Origin: Variovorax paradoxus
GTDB taxonomy: Bacteria > Pseudomonadota > Gammaproteobacteria > Burkholderiales > Burkholderiaceae_C
NCBI GenBank assembly: GCA_016806145.1
Contig: CP063167.1
Span: 124,001 to 188,000 of the forward strand
Length of the DNA: 64,000 nt
Direction of reading: 5' to 3'
Positions 34,026 through 42,205 of the stretch are shown here, in pieces. The notes below the pieces were generated by a model. That model saw only the letters and a program-made list of their open reading frames with translations. It was not told the origin of the DNA and did not search any database. The translations under genes and the position numbers were made by a program. How positions within the stretch are numbered: the stretch's first letter is position 1; each line of letters starts with the position of its first letter.

Positions 34026-34930
34026 GCGCCGCCAACGCCAACCCGGCGCCGCGCATCCTCGTGACCGGTGCCACCGGCCGACTCGGCCGCCTGCTGGTGC
34101 CGCGGCTGCGCGAGCGCGGCGCGGTGGTGCGCGCCTTCACGCGGCAGGTGGCGAATGCCGCGGCGCTGGCCGACCAGAGCCGGCACGAGCGCGCGCCCTT
34201 CGAGGTGGCGGTGGGCGACCTCGAGGACCGGGCCTCGCTGCGGCGCGCCTTCGAGGGCGTCTCGCACCTGTTCCTGCTGTCGCCGATCGTGCCCGAGCTG
34301 GCCGCGCAGCAGATTGCGGCCATCGAGGCCGCGGCCGAGGCCGGCGTGCGCCGCATCGTCAAGCTCTCGGGCTCGCACTGGACCATCGAGCCGCCGGGCC
34401 GTTCGCTGTCGGGCGACGCGCATGCGCGCATCGAGGCCGCGCTGGCCGCCTCGGGCATCGCGCACCGCGTGCTGCGCCCCAATGCCTGGACGCAGGTGGT
34501 GCTGACGCGGCTGGCGGCCGAGCTGGCCGCGGGCGATGTGCTGCATGCGCCGCCGGGCCTGCCGCGCGTGGCCTACATCGATGCGCGCGACATCGCCGAC
34601 GTGGCGGTCGAGGCGCTGCTGAACGATGCGGACGACGCGCCGCCCGGCCCCTGGGTGCTGACCGGCGCGCGCGCCGTCGACCATGGCGAGCTCGCGCGCA
34701 TCGCCGCCGGCCTCAGCGGCCGGCCGGTGGTGGCCGAGCCGCTGTCGCCGCAGGAACTCGCGGCGCGTCAGGCCCAGGCGCCCTCGCCCTACATCGCGCA
34801 GGTGCATGCGCAGTTCGCCGCTTTGATCGGTGCCGGCGAGGCGGCCACCGTCACCGACACGGTGGAACGCGTGCTGGGCCGGCCGCCACGGCGCATCGAG
34901 GACTTCGTGGCCGAATCGCTCGCGGCCTGA
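34022..34930 (+). CDS. NmrA/SDR-type NAD(P)-binding oxidoreductase
   Basis: 302 residues. A Rossmann fingerprint ILVTGATGRLGRLLVPRLRE stands at residues 12-31; later come FEGVSHLFLLSPIVPELAAQ, RRIVKLSGSHWTIEP and the ending typical of atypical SDRs (YIDARDIADVAVEALLND). The Tyr-Lys pair of classical SDRs is missing, as usual for NmrA-type proteins, which either reduce quinones or azo compounds or sense NAD(P). The ATGA overlap with the DszB-like gene suggests a shared function, perhaps handling the desulfinated product. It ends just before the rhodanese promoter. Confidence 0.82.
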   Translation: MSAANANPAPRILVTGATGRLGRLLVPRLRERGAVVRAFTRQVANAAALADQSRHERAPFEVAVGDLEDRASLRRAFEGVSHLFLLSPIVPELAAQQIAAIEAAAEAGVRRIVKLSGSHWTIEPPGRSLSGDAHARIEAALAASGIAHRVLRPNAWTQVVLTRLAAELAAGDVLHAPPGLPRVAYIDARDIADVAVEALLNDADDAPPGPWVLTGARAVDHGELARIAAGLSGRPVVAEPLSPQELAARQAQAPSPYIAQVHAQFAALIGAGEAATVTDTVERVLGRPPRRIEDFVAESLAA

Positions 34931-34931
34931 A

Positions 34932-34986
34932 CCGCATTTGCTTATGCGGAAGGCTTCGTAGCCGCGCGCGACGGCGGCCGCTAAGG
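34932..34986 (+). promoter_or_regulatory. Putative CysB-type operator and promoter of the rhodanese gene
   Basis: The dyad CCGCAT-TTGCTT-ATGCGG (34932-34949) extends the recurring motif by one base on each side. CTTCGTAG follows at 34954 and the -10-like CTAAGG at 34981, 31 nt after the ATGCG arm, the same spacing as at 7228. Confidence 0.55.
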
Positions 34987-35014
34987 TGCCGCCGGTTTTC
35001 ACCGTCCCCATCCC

Positions 35015-36730
35015 ATGTCCTCACTCGCCGATCTCGCGGCGCCCGCCACCGGCGCGGCGCCCTCCTCTTCCCCCTCCTCTTCCCCCTCCTCCTCCCCCGA
35101 ACGCGTGCCCGCCATCGATGCGGCCACCCTGCAGCGCTGGTTGCAGGACGGCGACGAGCTCGCGCTGCTCGACATCCGCGAGCACGGCCAGTACGGCGAG
35201 GGCCATCCCTTCTTCGCGGTGCATGCGGCCTACAGCCGGCTCGAGCCCGAGGTGGCGCGGCTGGTGCCGCGCCGCGCGACCCGCGCAGTGCTGTTCGACG
35301 ACGGCATCGACGGCGATGCGCTGGCCCGGCGCGCGGCCGTGCGGCTGGCCGCGCTCGGCTGGTCCGGCGTCTCGGTGCTGGCCGGCGGCGCGCCGGCCTG
35401 GGAAGGCGCGGGCCGCACGCTGTTCAAGGGCGTGAACCTGCCTTCGAAGACCTTCGGCGAGGTCGCCGAGCATGCCTTCGAGGTGCCGCACATCGACGCG
35501 CCCACGCTGGCGCGCTGGCAGCGCGAGGCCGAGCCCTTCGTGCTGCTCGACGGCCGCACGCTCGAGGAACACCGCAAGATGACGCTGCCCGGCGCCATTC
35601 CCGTGCCCAACGGCGAACTGGCGCTGCGCTGGCGCACCCAGGTGAGCGACGAGCGCACGCCGATCGTGGTGCACTGCGCGGGCCGCACCCGCAGCATCGT
35701 CGGCGCGCAGATCCTGCGCGACCTCGGCGTGCCCAACCCGGTGTTCGCGCTCGAGAACGGCACCCAGGGCTGGGCGCTGGCCGGCCTCGAGCTCGAACGC
35801 GGCAGCCGCCGCGCGCTGCCGGCCGCGCCCGATGCGGCGCAGCGCGAAGCCGCGCGCGCGAGTGCCGAGGCCGCCGCGCGGCGCTTCGGCGTACCGGTGC
35901 TGTCGCGTGCCGCGGCACAGGCCTGGCTCGACGACGCCAACCGCACCGCCTTCGTGTTCGACGTGCGCACGGCCGAGGAATTCGCGGCCGGCAGCCTGCC
36001 CGGCGCGCGCCATGCGCCGGGCGGCCAGCTGCTGCAGGCCACCGACCTGCAGATCGGCGTGCGCCATGCGCGCGTGCTGGTGCTCGACGACGATGGCGTG
36101 CGCGCGCCGGTCATCGCGCTGTGGCTGCGCCGGCTGGGCCTCGAGGCCGCGCTGGTCGAAGACGGCCTCGCGAGCGGGCTGCGCGTGCCCGAGGGCGCGC
36201 CGCCGGCGCTGGGCCCGGTGCCCGCTTCGGCTTCGGCCGGGCAGCTGGCCGCACTGCCCGAAGGCACGGCGCTGCTCGACCTGCGCCCGTCGCCGGCCTA
36301 CCGCCAGGCCCACGTGCACGGCGCGCGCTGGTCGATCCGCCCGCGCCTGCTGGCCGATGCGCGCACCGCCACCGGTGGCGACACGCTCCGCCCGCTGCTG
36401 CTGATCGCGCCCGACGCGCTGGTGGCACGGCTCGCCGCCGCCGACCTGCGCGATGCCGGCTGGCCCGCGCCCACCTGGACCACGCACGAGGCGCTCGCGG
36501 CCGCGGGCCACGGCGTCGAGGCCACGCCCGCGTCGCCCGGCGATGCCGAGGCCATCGACTACCTGTTCTTCGTGCACGACCGGCACGACGGCAACCTCGA
36601 CGCGGCGCGCCGCTACCTCGACTGGGAGCTGGGCCTGATCGCGCAATGCGCGAGCGACGAGCTGGCCGTGTTCCGGCCGCATGGCGAAGCGACCCGAGGC
36701 TTGCACGGAAAAGCGCATATCGATAGTTGA
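35015..36730 (+). CDS. Four-module rhodanese-type sulfurtransferase
   Basis: 571 residues, about four rhodanese modules. Module 1 (33-135) has aspartates (LFDDGIDG) where a catalytic Cys is expected. Module 2 (163-270) is active: C221 in VVHCAGRTRSIVGAQ. Modules 3 and 4 (LVLDDDGVRAP and LLLIAPDALVA) again lack the Cys. It carries a persulfide on C221 and passes sulfur to a thiol acceptor. It is a paralogue of the rhodanese part of the fusion protein at 54497-56749 (same SK-FGEV-EH and NPV blocks). A Ser/Pro-rich N-terminal linker is encoded by 12-nt repeats. Its own promoter precedes it. Confidence 0.88.
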   Translation: MSSLADLAAPATGAAPSSSPSSSPSSSPERVPAIDAATLQRWLQDGDELALLDIREHGQYGEGHPFFAVHAAYSRLEPEVARLVPRRATRAVLFDDGIDGDALARRAAVRLAALGWSGVSVLAGGAPAWEGAGRTLFKGVNLPSKTFGEVAEHAFEVPHIDAPTLARWQREAEPFVLLDGRTLEEHRKMTLPGAIPVPNGELALRWRTQVSDERTPIVVHCAGRTRSIVGAQILRDLGVPNPVFALENGTQGWALAGLELERGSRRALPAAPDAAQREAARASAEAAARRFGVPVLSRAAAQAWLDDANRTAFVFDVRTAEEFAAGSLPGARHAPGGQLLQATDLQIGVRHARVLVLDDDGVRAPVIALWLRRLGLEAALVEDGLASGLRVPEGAPPALGPVPASASAGQLAALPEGTALLDLRPSPAYRQAHVHGARWSIRPRLLADARTATGGDTLRPLLLIAPDALVARLAAADLRDAGWPAPTWTTHEALAAAGHGVEATPASPGDAEAIDYLFFVHDRHDGNLDAARRYLDWELGLIAQCASDELAVFRPHGEATRGLHGKAHIDS

Positions 36731-36764
36731 AGGCCTTCGTTGCGACGGCAGGCGCGGCCTCGGA
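36714..36764 (+). promoter_or_regulatory. Putative promoter of the cystine-type ABC operon, inside the rhodanese 3' end
   Basis: The half-site CGCATATCGAT begins in the last codons of the rhodanese gene. TTCGTTG follows at 36736 and CTCGGA, 30 nt after the 16-nt site, could be the -10. The second arm (AGTTG) is poor. Confidence 0.4.
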
Positions 36765-36800
36765 AGATCGCCGCCTGCCCTGCTTCGCCCCTTTCATTCG

Positions 36801-37655
36801 ATGACTTCCCGTCCGCGTTCGCGTTTCTCCCCCTCTTCCTCCCGATTCGCCGCCGCGGCGCTCGCCACCCTGCTCGGCCTGGCCGGCGCGGCCCATGCCG
36901 ACGCCACGCTCGACCGCATCAAGCAGCGCGGCAAGGTCGCGATCGGCGTGGTGGTCAACGGCGGGCCCTTCGGCTCGATCGACCCGGCCACGCAGCAGCT
37001 CGTGGGCTGGAACCCCGACCTCGCGCGCGACCTCGCCAAGCAGCTCGGCGCCGAGGTCGAGCTGGTGCAGGTGCAGCCGGCCAACCGGGTGCAGTTCCTG
37101 CAATCGGGCAAGGTCGACCTGCTGATCGCCTCGATGGAATACAACGCCGACCGCGGCGAAATCCTCGGCTATGCGCCGACGCCCTTCTACCGCGTGGGCG
37201 GCACGGCCGCCGTGCTCAAGACCAGCGGCATCGCCAAGTGGGAGGACCTGCGCGGCAAGACCGTGTGCGCCTCGCAGGGCAGCAGCTTCGTGAAGCCGCT
37301 GCAGGAACAGTACGGCGCCCAGGTGCGCGGCTTCAAGACCGCGCAGGAATCGCTGCTGGCGCTGCGCGGCGGCAACTGCGTGGCGGCCGTGCACGACGCC
37401 ACGCTGATCCAGCCGCTGCTGCGCAGCAATCCCGAATGGGCCGCCTACGCGGCACCGATCCGCGACGAGATCCTGCCCGCGCCCTCGGTGGTCTGGGCCC
37501 GCAAGGGCGAGGCCGACACCATCGCCGCCGTCGACAAGGTGGTGAAGCAGTGGCATCGCAGCGGCTGGCTGATCGAGACCGAGAAGCGCAACGGCATCGA
37601 GCCGCCGCAGCCGCTGCTGCCCGAGCTGCAGGCCAAGCTGCGCGCCGCGCCCTGA
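36801..37655 (+). CDS. Polar amino-acid/cystine-type binding protein (SBP_bac_3)
   Basis: 284 residues. The signal peptide (RFAAAALATLLGLAGAAHAD) is followed by TLDRIKQRGKVAIGVVVNGG, the typical opening of His/Gln/cystine receptors. VDLLIASMEYNADRGEILGY and DLRGKTVCASQGSSFVKPLQ contain the amino-acid carboxylate site. It is the receptor of the permease/ATPase genes that start 151 nt downstream. With a cysteine-dioxygenase-like gene and a cystathionine beta-lyase in the same operon, cystine or another sulfur amino acid is the probable ligand (inference). Confidence 0.88.
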   Translation: MTSRPRSRFSPSSSRFAAAALATLLGLAGAAHADATLDRIKQRGKVAIGVVVNGGPFGSIDPATQQLVGWNPDLARDLAKQLGAEVELVQVQPANRVQFLQSGKVDLLIASMEYNADRGEILGYAPTPFYRVGGTAAVLKTSGIAKWEDLRGKTVCASQGSSFVKPLQEQYGAQVRGFKTAQESLLALRGGNCVAAVHDATLIQPLLRSNPEWAAYAAPIRDEILPAPSVVWARKGEADTIAAVDKVVKQWHRSGWLIETEKRNGIEPPQPLLPELQAKLRAAP

Positions 37656-37806
37656 ACCCACGGCCACGGCCCCATTCGGCCCGGCCGCATCGCAACCTTC
37701 CGTTCGCCGTGAGCGGCGCCCCTGAACCGGCGCCGCGCCCCGCCCTTTCCGTTCGCGCCATGAAGCCTCGCCCCTCCACCGACACGCCATCGTCGGCGCG
37801 CCAGCC

Positions 37807-38553
37807 ATGAACGACGCCGGACTGCTCGCGCAGGCCGTGGCCGCGCTCAAGACCCTGGGTCTCAACTACGCCTTCGTGCTCGACGCGGGCGAGCGCCAGG
37901 CCTTTCTGCGCGGGCTGCTCGTCACCTTCGAGCTCTGCGTGCTGACCGTGCCCTGCAGCCTCGCGGCCGGCGTGGCGATCGCGGCCGCGCTGACCTCGCC
38001 GCGGCGCTGGGTCGCGCTGCCGGCGCGCGCCTTCGTGGAAGTCACGCGCAACACGCCGACGCTGGTGCAGCTCTATTGCGCCTTCCTCGTGCTCAACATG
38101 CTGATCACGCAGCAGCTCCAGGGCCTCGGCGGCAATCCGCTGACGCCCTTCGTCTGGGTGGTGATCGTGGTGGCGCTGCACAAGGGCGTGTTCCATGCCG
38201 AGGCGCTGCGCGCGGGCATCGAGGCGGTGCCGCGCGTCACGCTCGAGGCCGCGCGCTCGCTGGGCTTCTCGCAGCGCCAGCTGCTGTGGCGCGTCGAGCT
38301 GCCGCTGGCGCTGCGCTTCGCGCTGCCCTCGCTGGTCAACAACCTGGTCGACCTGGTGAAGATGACCGCGGTGGCCTCGGCCATCGCCGTGGGCGACGTG
38401 ACCTACGAGTCGATCATGATCTGGACGCAGCGCGACAACGTGCTCGAGCTGCTGCTGTTGATCCTGCTGTACTTCGGCCTGCTGACCTGGCTCGTGAGCC
38501 TGGCCGGGCGCTGGCTCGAGGCGCGCTGGCGGATGCCCGGCTATGGCCAGTGA
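37807..38553 (+). CDS. Polar amino-acid ABC permease (HisQ/HisM family), first subunit
   Basis: 248 residues, five predicted membrane segments. The EAA-type coupling loop is HAEALRAGIEAVPRVTLEAA followed by RSLGFSQRQLLWRVELPLAL. FVEVTRNTPTLVQLYCAFLV is the conserved first-half motif of the family. It forms the pore with the second permease, which overlaps its end by 11 nt. The 151-nt gap to the receptor gene holds no other gene that I can support. Confidence 0.92.
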   Translation: MNDAGLLAQAVAALKTLGLNYAFVLDAGERQAFLRGLLVTFELCVLTVPCSLAAGVAIAAALTSPRRWVALPARAFVEVTRNTPTLVQLYCAFLVLNMLITQQLQGLGGNPLTPFVWVVIVVALHKGVFHAEALRAGIEAVPRVTLEAARSLGFSQRQLLWRVELPLALRFALPSLVNNLVDLVKMTAVASAIAVGDVTYESIMIWTQRDNVLELLLLILLYFGLLTWLVSLAGRWLEARWRMPGYGQ

Positions 38554-39379
38554 GATCGCCGCGGCACCGGCCGCTCCCCCGCTCGGCGCCGAAGCCGGCA
38601 CCAGCCTCGTCGCGCACCTCGATCCGCGCCGCCATCCCTGGCTCGCCGCGCTGGCCGCCGTGCTGCTGCTGATCGCGGCCTGGAGCGCCACCGGCACCAC
38701 GCCCGTCGCGCTGCGCCACCTGTGGCAATGGTCGCCCACGCTGCTGCTGGGCTTGCTCACCAACGTCCAGATCAGCGTGCTCGCGATGGCGATCGGCACC
38801 GCCGTGGGGCTGCTGGTGGGCGCGCTGTCGTTCTCGCCGTTCGCGCCGGTGCGCGGCGTCACGCGCTGGTACGTGCAGTTCTTCCGCAACGCGCCGGTGC
38901 TGGTGCTGATCTATTTCACTACCTACGTGTTTCCGTTCGAGCTGCGGCTGGTGGCCTGGACCGTGCCCTTCCCCGACTGGCTCAAGGTGGTGCTGGGCCT
39001 CGCGCTGCCCACCAGCGCGGTGGTGGCCGAGATCTTCCGCGGCGCGATCCAGTCGATCCCGAGCGCGCAATGGGAGGCCGCGCAGTCGCTGGCCTTCCGG
39101 CGCGGCGAGATCTTCCGGCTGATCGTGCTGCCGCAGTGCCTGCGCCGCATGCTGCCGCCGTGGATGAACCTCTACGCGAGCATCACGATGAGCACGGCGC
39201 TGTCCTCGCTGGTCGGCGCGCACGACGTGGTCGACGCGGCCCAGGTCGCGAGCAACACGGTGGCGCGCACCGACTTCACGGTGCTGGTCTATTTCACGCT
39301 GCTCGCCGTGTTCTTCGCCTACTGCTACCCGATCGCCCGCGCCACGCGCGCGCTGGAACGCCGCCATGCCCGCCACTGA
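38543..39379 (+). CDS. Polar amino-acid ABC permease (HisQ/HisM family), second subunit
   Basis: 278 residues. A longer cytoplasmic N terminus (about 55 residues, Ala/Pro-rich) precedes the channel domain with VRGVTRWYVQFFRNAPVLVL, the coupling loop EIFRGAIQSIPSAQWEAAQS, and VLPQCLRRMLPPWMNLYASI. It completes the membrane part of the uptake system. Its ends overlap the neighbours by 11 and 14 nt, so the transporter genes are coupled. Confidence 0.92.
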   Translation: MASEIAAAPAAPPLGAEAGTSLVAHLDPRRHPWLAALAAVLLLIAAWSATGTTPVALRHLWQWSPTLLLGLLTNVQISVLAMAIGTAVGLLVGALSFSPFAPVRGVTRWYVQFFRNAPVLVLIYFTTYVFPFELRLVAWTVPFPDWLKVVLGLALPTSAVVAEIFRGAIQSIPSAQWEAAQSLAFRRGEIFRLIVLPQCLRRMLPPWMNLYASITMSTALSSLVGAHDVVDAAQVASNTVARTDFTVLVYFTLLAVFFAYCYPIARATRALERRHARH

Positions 39380-40235
39380 GACCGCCACCCCCCGCTTCAA
39401 CACGCCCCTGGTCGCCCTGCGCGACGTGGAGCTCGCCTTCGGCGCCAACGCGGTGCTGCGCGGCATCTCGCTCGAGGTGCAGCGCGGCCAGGCGGTGTCG
39501 ATCATCGGGCCCTCGGGCTCGGGCAAGTCGACCATCCTGCGCTGCATCACCGGGCTGCTGCGACCGCAGCGCGGCGAGATCCGCGTCGGCGACACGCGCG
39601 TGGACGCGCTGCGCGCCGAGGCCGAGTTCATCGCGCTGCGCAAGCGCGTGGGCTTCGTGTTCCAGCAGTACAACCTGTTCCCGCACCTCACGGTGCTCGA
39701 GAACCTGGTGATCGCGCCCACGCGCGTGGCCGGCCGCGAGCGCGCCGCCGCCGAGCGCGAGGCGCGCGAGCTGCTCGACAAGGTGCGGCTCTCGCACAAG
39801 GCCGCGGCCTATCCGGGCGAACTCTCGGGCGGCCAGCAGCAGCGCGTGGCGATCGCGCGCGCGCTCGCGATGCGGCCCGAGCTGATGCTGTTCGACGAGG
39901 TGACCTCGGCGCTCGACCCCGAGACCGTGGGCGAGGTGCTGACCGTGATCCGCGACCTGGTGCGCGAGGGCCTGACCTGCGTGCTGGTGACGCACGAGAT
40001 GCGCTTCGCCGAGGAGATCAGCGACACCGTGTATTTCACCGAGGCCGGCGTGATCGTCGAGCACGGCCCGCCCGCGCGCATCTTCCGCGCGCCCGCGAGC
40101 GATCGCACACGCGCGTTCCTGCATCGCGCGCTCGGCGACGGCGCGCGCGACCCGTCGGACGACAGCGTGCCCGCGCGCCGCCCCGCCCCCTTCCCCGAAA
40201 CGCCGCCCTTCGACCGGCTGCGCTTCGCCCTCTGA
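39366..40235 (+). CDS. Polar amino-acid ABC ATPase (GlnQ/HisP/TcyN-like)
   Basis: 289 residues. Walker A IIGPSGSGKSTILRC, Q-loop FVFQQYNLFPHLTVLENLVI, signature LSGGQQQRVAIARAL, Walker B LMLFDEVTSALDPE and the H-loop LVTHEMRF are intact. The FDEVTSALDPE form is usual in polar amino-acid importers. A Pro-rich, charged C-terminal tail of about 30 residues is extra. It powers the permease pair encoded upstream. Confidence 0.93.
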   Translation: MPATETATPRFNTPLVALRDVELAFGANAVLRGISLEVQRGQAVSIIGPSGSGKSTILRCITGLLRPQRGEIRVGDTRVDALRAEAEFIALRKRVGFVFQQYNLFPHLTVLENLVIAPTRVAGRERAAAEREARELLDKVRLSHKAAAYPGELSGGQQQRVAIARALAMRPELMLFDEVTSALDPETVGEVLTVIRDLVREGLTCVLVTHEMRFAEEISDTVYFTEAGVIVEHGPPARIFRAPASDRTRAFLHRALGDGARDPSDDSVPARRPAPFPETPPFDRLRFAL

Positions 40236-40251
40236 CCCACCGAGGCTCCCC

Positions 40252-40887
40252 ATGACCACATCCCAGAACGACACGACCGCCATCGCGGCACAGCGCCGCA
40301 TCGCCGTCGACCAGGCCCTGGCCGACATCCGCGCCATCGCCGCCGCCCAGCCACTCGACCGCGCGGTGCTCGCGCGCATCACGGCGCGGCTCGAGAAGCT
40401 CGCGGCCCACGCCGCCCTGTTCACGCGCGAGGACTTCCCGCCGCCGGCCGCCAGCGAAGGCGTGGGCGCCTCCACGCGCTACCGGCTCAACCCCGGGGAT
40501 GGCGACGACGACGTGGCGCTCTACCTGAATTCGATCAATCCCGGCAAGACCTCGATCCCGCACAACCACACGACCTGGGCCACCATCGTGGCGGTCGAGG
40601 GCCAGGAGGAGAACCGCGTCTACCGGCGCACCGACGACGGCAGCGATCCCGCGCAGGCGCGGCTCGAACTCGAGCGCGAGGTCACGGTGCAGCCCGGCAC
40701 CTCGATCGCCTTCCTGCCAGAGGACCTGCACAGCATCCACGTGATCGGCGACCGGCCGACGCTGCATTTCCATCTCTATGGCCAGCCGCTCGAGACGCTG
40801 TCGCGCCGCATCGGCGTGAACCTCGAGACCGGCGCGATCGTCAACTACAACGCGACGCAGTTGCAGCCGAGCAAGGCGGTCGCATGA
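40252..40887 (+). CDS. Cysteine-dioxygenase-like cupin
   Basis: 211 residues. The 3-His metal site of thiol dioxygenases is present: H104 and H106 in SIPHNHTTWATIVAVEG and H160 in PEDLHSIHVIGDRPTLHFHL. Family members add O2 to a thiol such as cysteine or 3-mercaptopropionate, giving a sulfinate. It lies 16 nt after the ABC ATPase and overlaps the C-S lyase gene by ATGA, so imported cystine-like compounds may be oxidised or split in the cytoplasm. A homologous domain forms the N terminus of the rhodanese fusion at 54497-56749. Whether cysteine is the substrate is open. Confidence 0.85.
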   Translation: MTTSQNDTTAIAAQRRIAVDQALADIRAIAAAQPLDRAVLARITARLEKLAAHAALFTREDFPPPAASEGVGASTRYRLNPGDGDDDVALYLNSINPGKTSIPHNHTTWATIVAVEGQEENRVYRRTDDGSDPAQARLELEREVTVQPGTSIAFLPEDLHSIHVIGDRPTLHFHLYGQPLETLSRRIGVNLETGAIVNYNATQLQPSKAVA

Positions 40888-42158
40888 GCGCTGTCAACGG
40901 CTTGAACGACGCGACGCGGCTGCTGCACGCGGGCGCGCCGCAACTGCGCGCCGGCTCGGGCCCGGTCAACGTGCCCGTGGTGCGCACGAGCACCGTGCGC
41001 TTCGAGAACACCGCGGCGCATGCCGATCATCACCACCGCCGCGCCGCGGGCGAGCGCGTGGCCTCCTACGGCCGCCATGGCCTCGACACGCACCGCGCGC
41101 TCGAGGACGCGGTGACCGCGCTCGAAGGCGGGCACCGCGCCTTCCTCACGCCTTCGGGCCTGTCGGCGATCACCCTGGTGCTGCTCGCGCTGCTGTCGCC
41201 CGGCGACCATGCGCTGGTGGCCGACGGCGTGTATGCGCCGCTGCGGCGCGTCGACAGCACGCTGCTCAAGCGGCTGAACATCACGGTCGAGTACTTCTCG
41301 CCCGCGCACGACGACCTCGCGAGCCTGCTGCGGCCCAACACGCGGCTGCTGTACCTCGAGTCGCCGACCTCGCTGCTCTACGAGGTGCTCGACCTGCCCG
41401 CGCTCAGCAAGATCGCGCGCGAGCGCGGCGTGACCGTGGCCACCGACAACACCTGGAGCGGCGGCTGGTTCTACAAGCCGCTCGCGCTCGGCGCCAACAT
41501 CTCGATCCAGGCCGCCACCAAGTACATCTCGGGCCATTCCGACCTGATGCAGGGCATCGTGGTGGTCGACAGCCCCGCGCTGGCTGCGAAGCTGCTGAGC
41601 GCGCACGAGGCGCTGGGTCTGACCATCGGCGCCGACGACGCCTACCTGGCGCTGCGCGGCCTGCGCACGCTGCCGGTGCGGCTGGCGCAGCACCAGCGCA
41701 ATGCCACCGAGGTCGCGCGCTTCCTGCAGCAACAGGCGCAGGTCGGCCGCGTGTACTACCCGGCGCTGCCCGAGGACCCGGGCCATGCGCTGTGGCGGCG
41801 CGACTTCAGCGGCGCGAGCGGCCTGGTGTCCTTCGCGTTCCGCGATGCCACCGCCGCCGAGGCCGATGCCTTCGTCGATGCGCTCACGCTGTTCGGCATC
41901 GGCGCCTCGTGGGGCGGCTACGAGAGCCTGGCGCTCGCGGCCCAGCCCGAGCGGCTGCGCGAACACCGCCAATGGCAGGGCAACGCGCCGGTGGTGCGGC
42001 TGCATGTCGGCCTCGAGGATCCGGGCGACCTGGTGGCCGACCTGGCGCGGGCCTTCGCGAAGGCGACGCCGACCGCAACCGCTCCCGCACCCGCACCCGC
42101 GCCGGCCCCCGCCGCGGCGCCGTTCCGTGAATTGAGCGCAGGCGCGCACCTGCTCTGA
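40884..42158 (+). CDS. metC: Cystathionine beta-lyase-like PLP enzyme
   Basis: 424 residues, Cys/Met-metabolism PLP family. The PLP lysine is K213 in QAATKYISGHSDLMQG, with D188 in VATDNTWSGGWFYKPL and the substrate-side block YLESPTSLLYEVLDLPAL. Such enzymes eliminate across a C-S bond, releasing homocysteine, H2S or thiols. The HSDLMQG and TSLLYEV forms fit cystathionine beta-lyase; related C-S lyases for cysteine conjugates are possible. The C-terminal tail has an Ala-Pro repeat (APAPAPAPA). It is coupled to the cupin gene, supporting a function in thiol release. Confidence 0.87.
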   Translation: MSAVNGLNDATRLLHAGAPQLRAGSGPVNVPVVRTSTVRFENTAAHADHHHRRAAGERVASYGRHGLDTHRALEDAVTALEGGHRAFLTPSGLSAITLVLLALLSPGDHALVADGVYAPLRRVDSTLLKRLNITVEYFSPAHDDLASLLRPNTRLLYLESPTSLLYEVLDLPALSKIARERGVTVATDNTWSGGWFYKPLALGANISIQAATKYISGHSDLMQGIVVVDSPALAAKLLSAHEALGLTIGADDAYLALRGLRTLPVRLAQHQRNATEVARFLQQQAQVGRVYYPALPEDPGHALWRRDFSGASGLVSFAFRDATAAEADAFVDALTLFGIGASWGGYESLALAAQPERLREHRQWQGNAPVVRLHVGLEDPGDLVADLARAFAKATPTATAPAPAPAPAPAAAPFRELSAGAHLL

Positions 42159-42205
42159 GTCTTCCCTTCCTCTCCCGTTCTTCCCGCTTCTCCCGTACCG
42201 TCGCC

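Noticed and set aside
37760..37810. Tiny frame MKPRPSTDTPSSARQP ending in ATGA overlap with the permease gene
   Set aside because: No ribosome site and no recognisable peptide; the overlap can arise by chance in such sequence.
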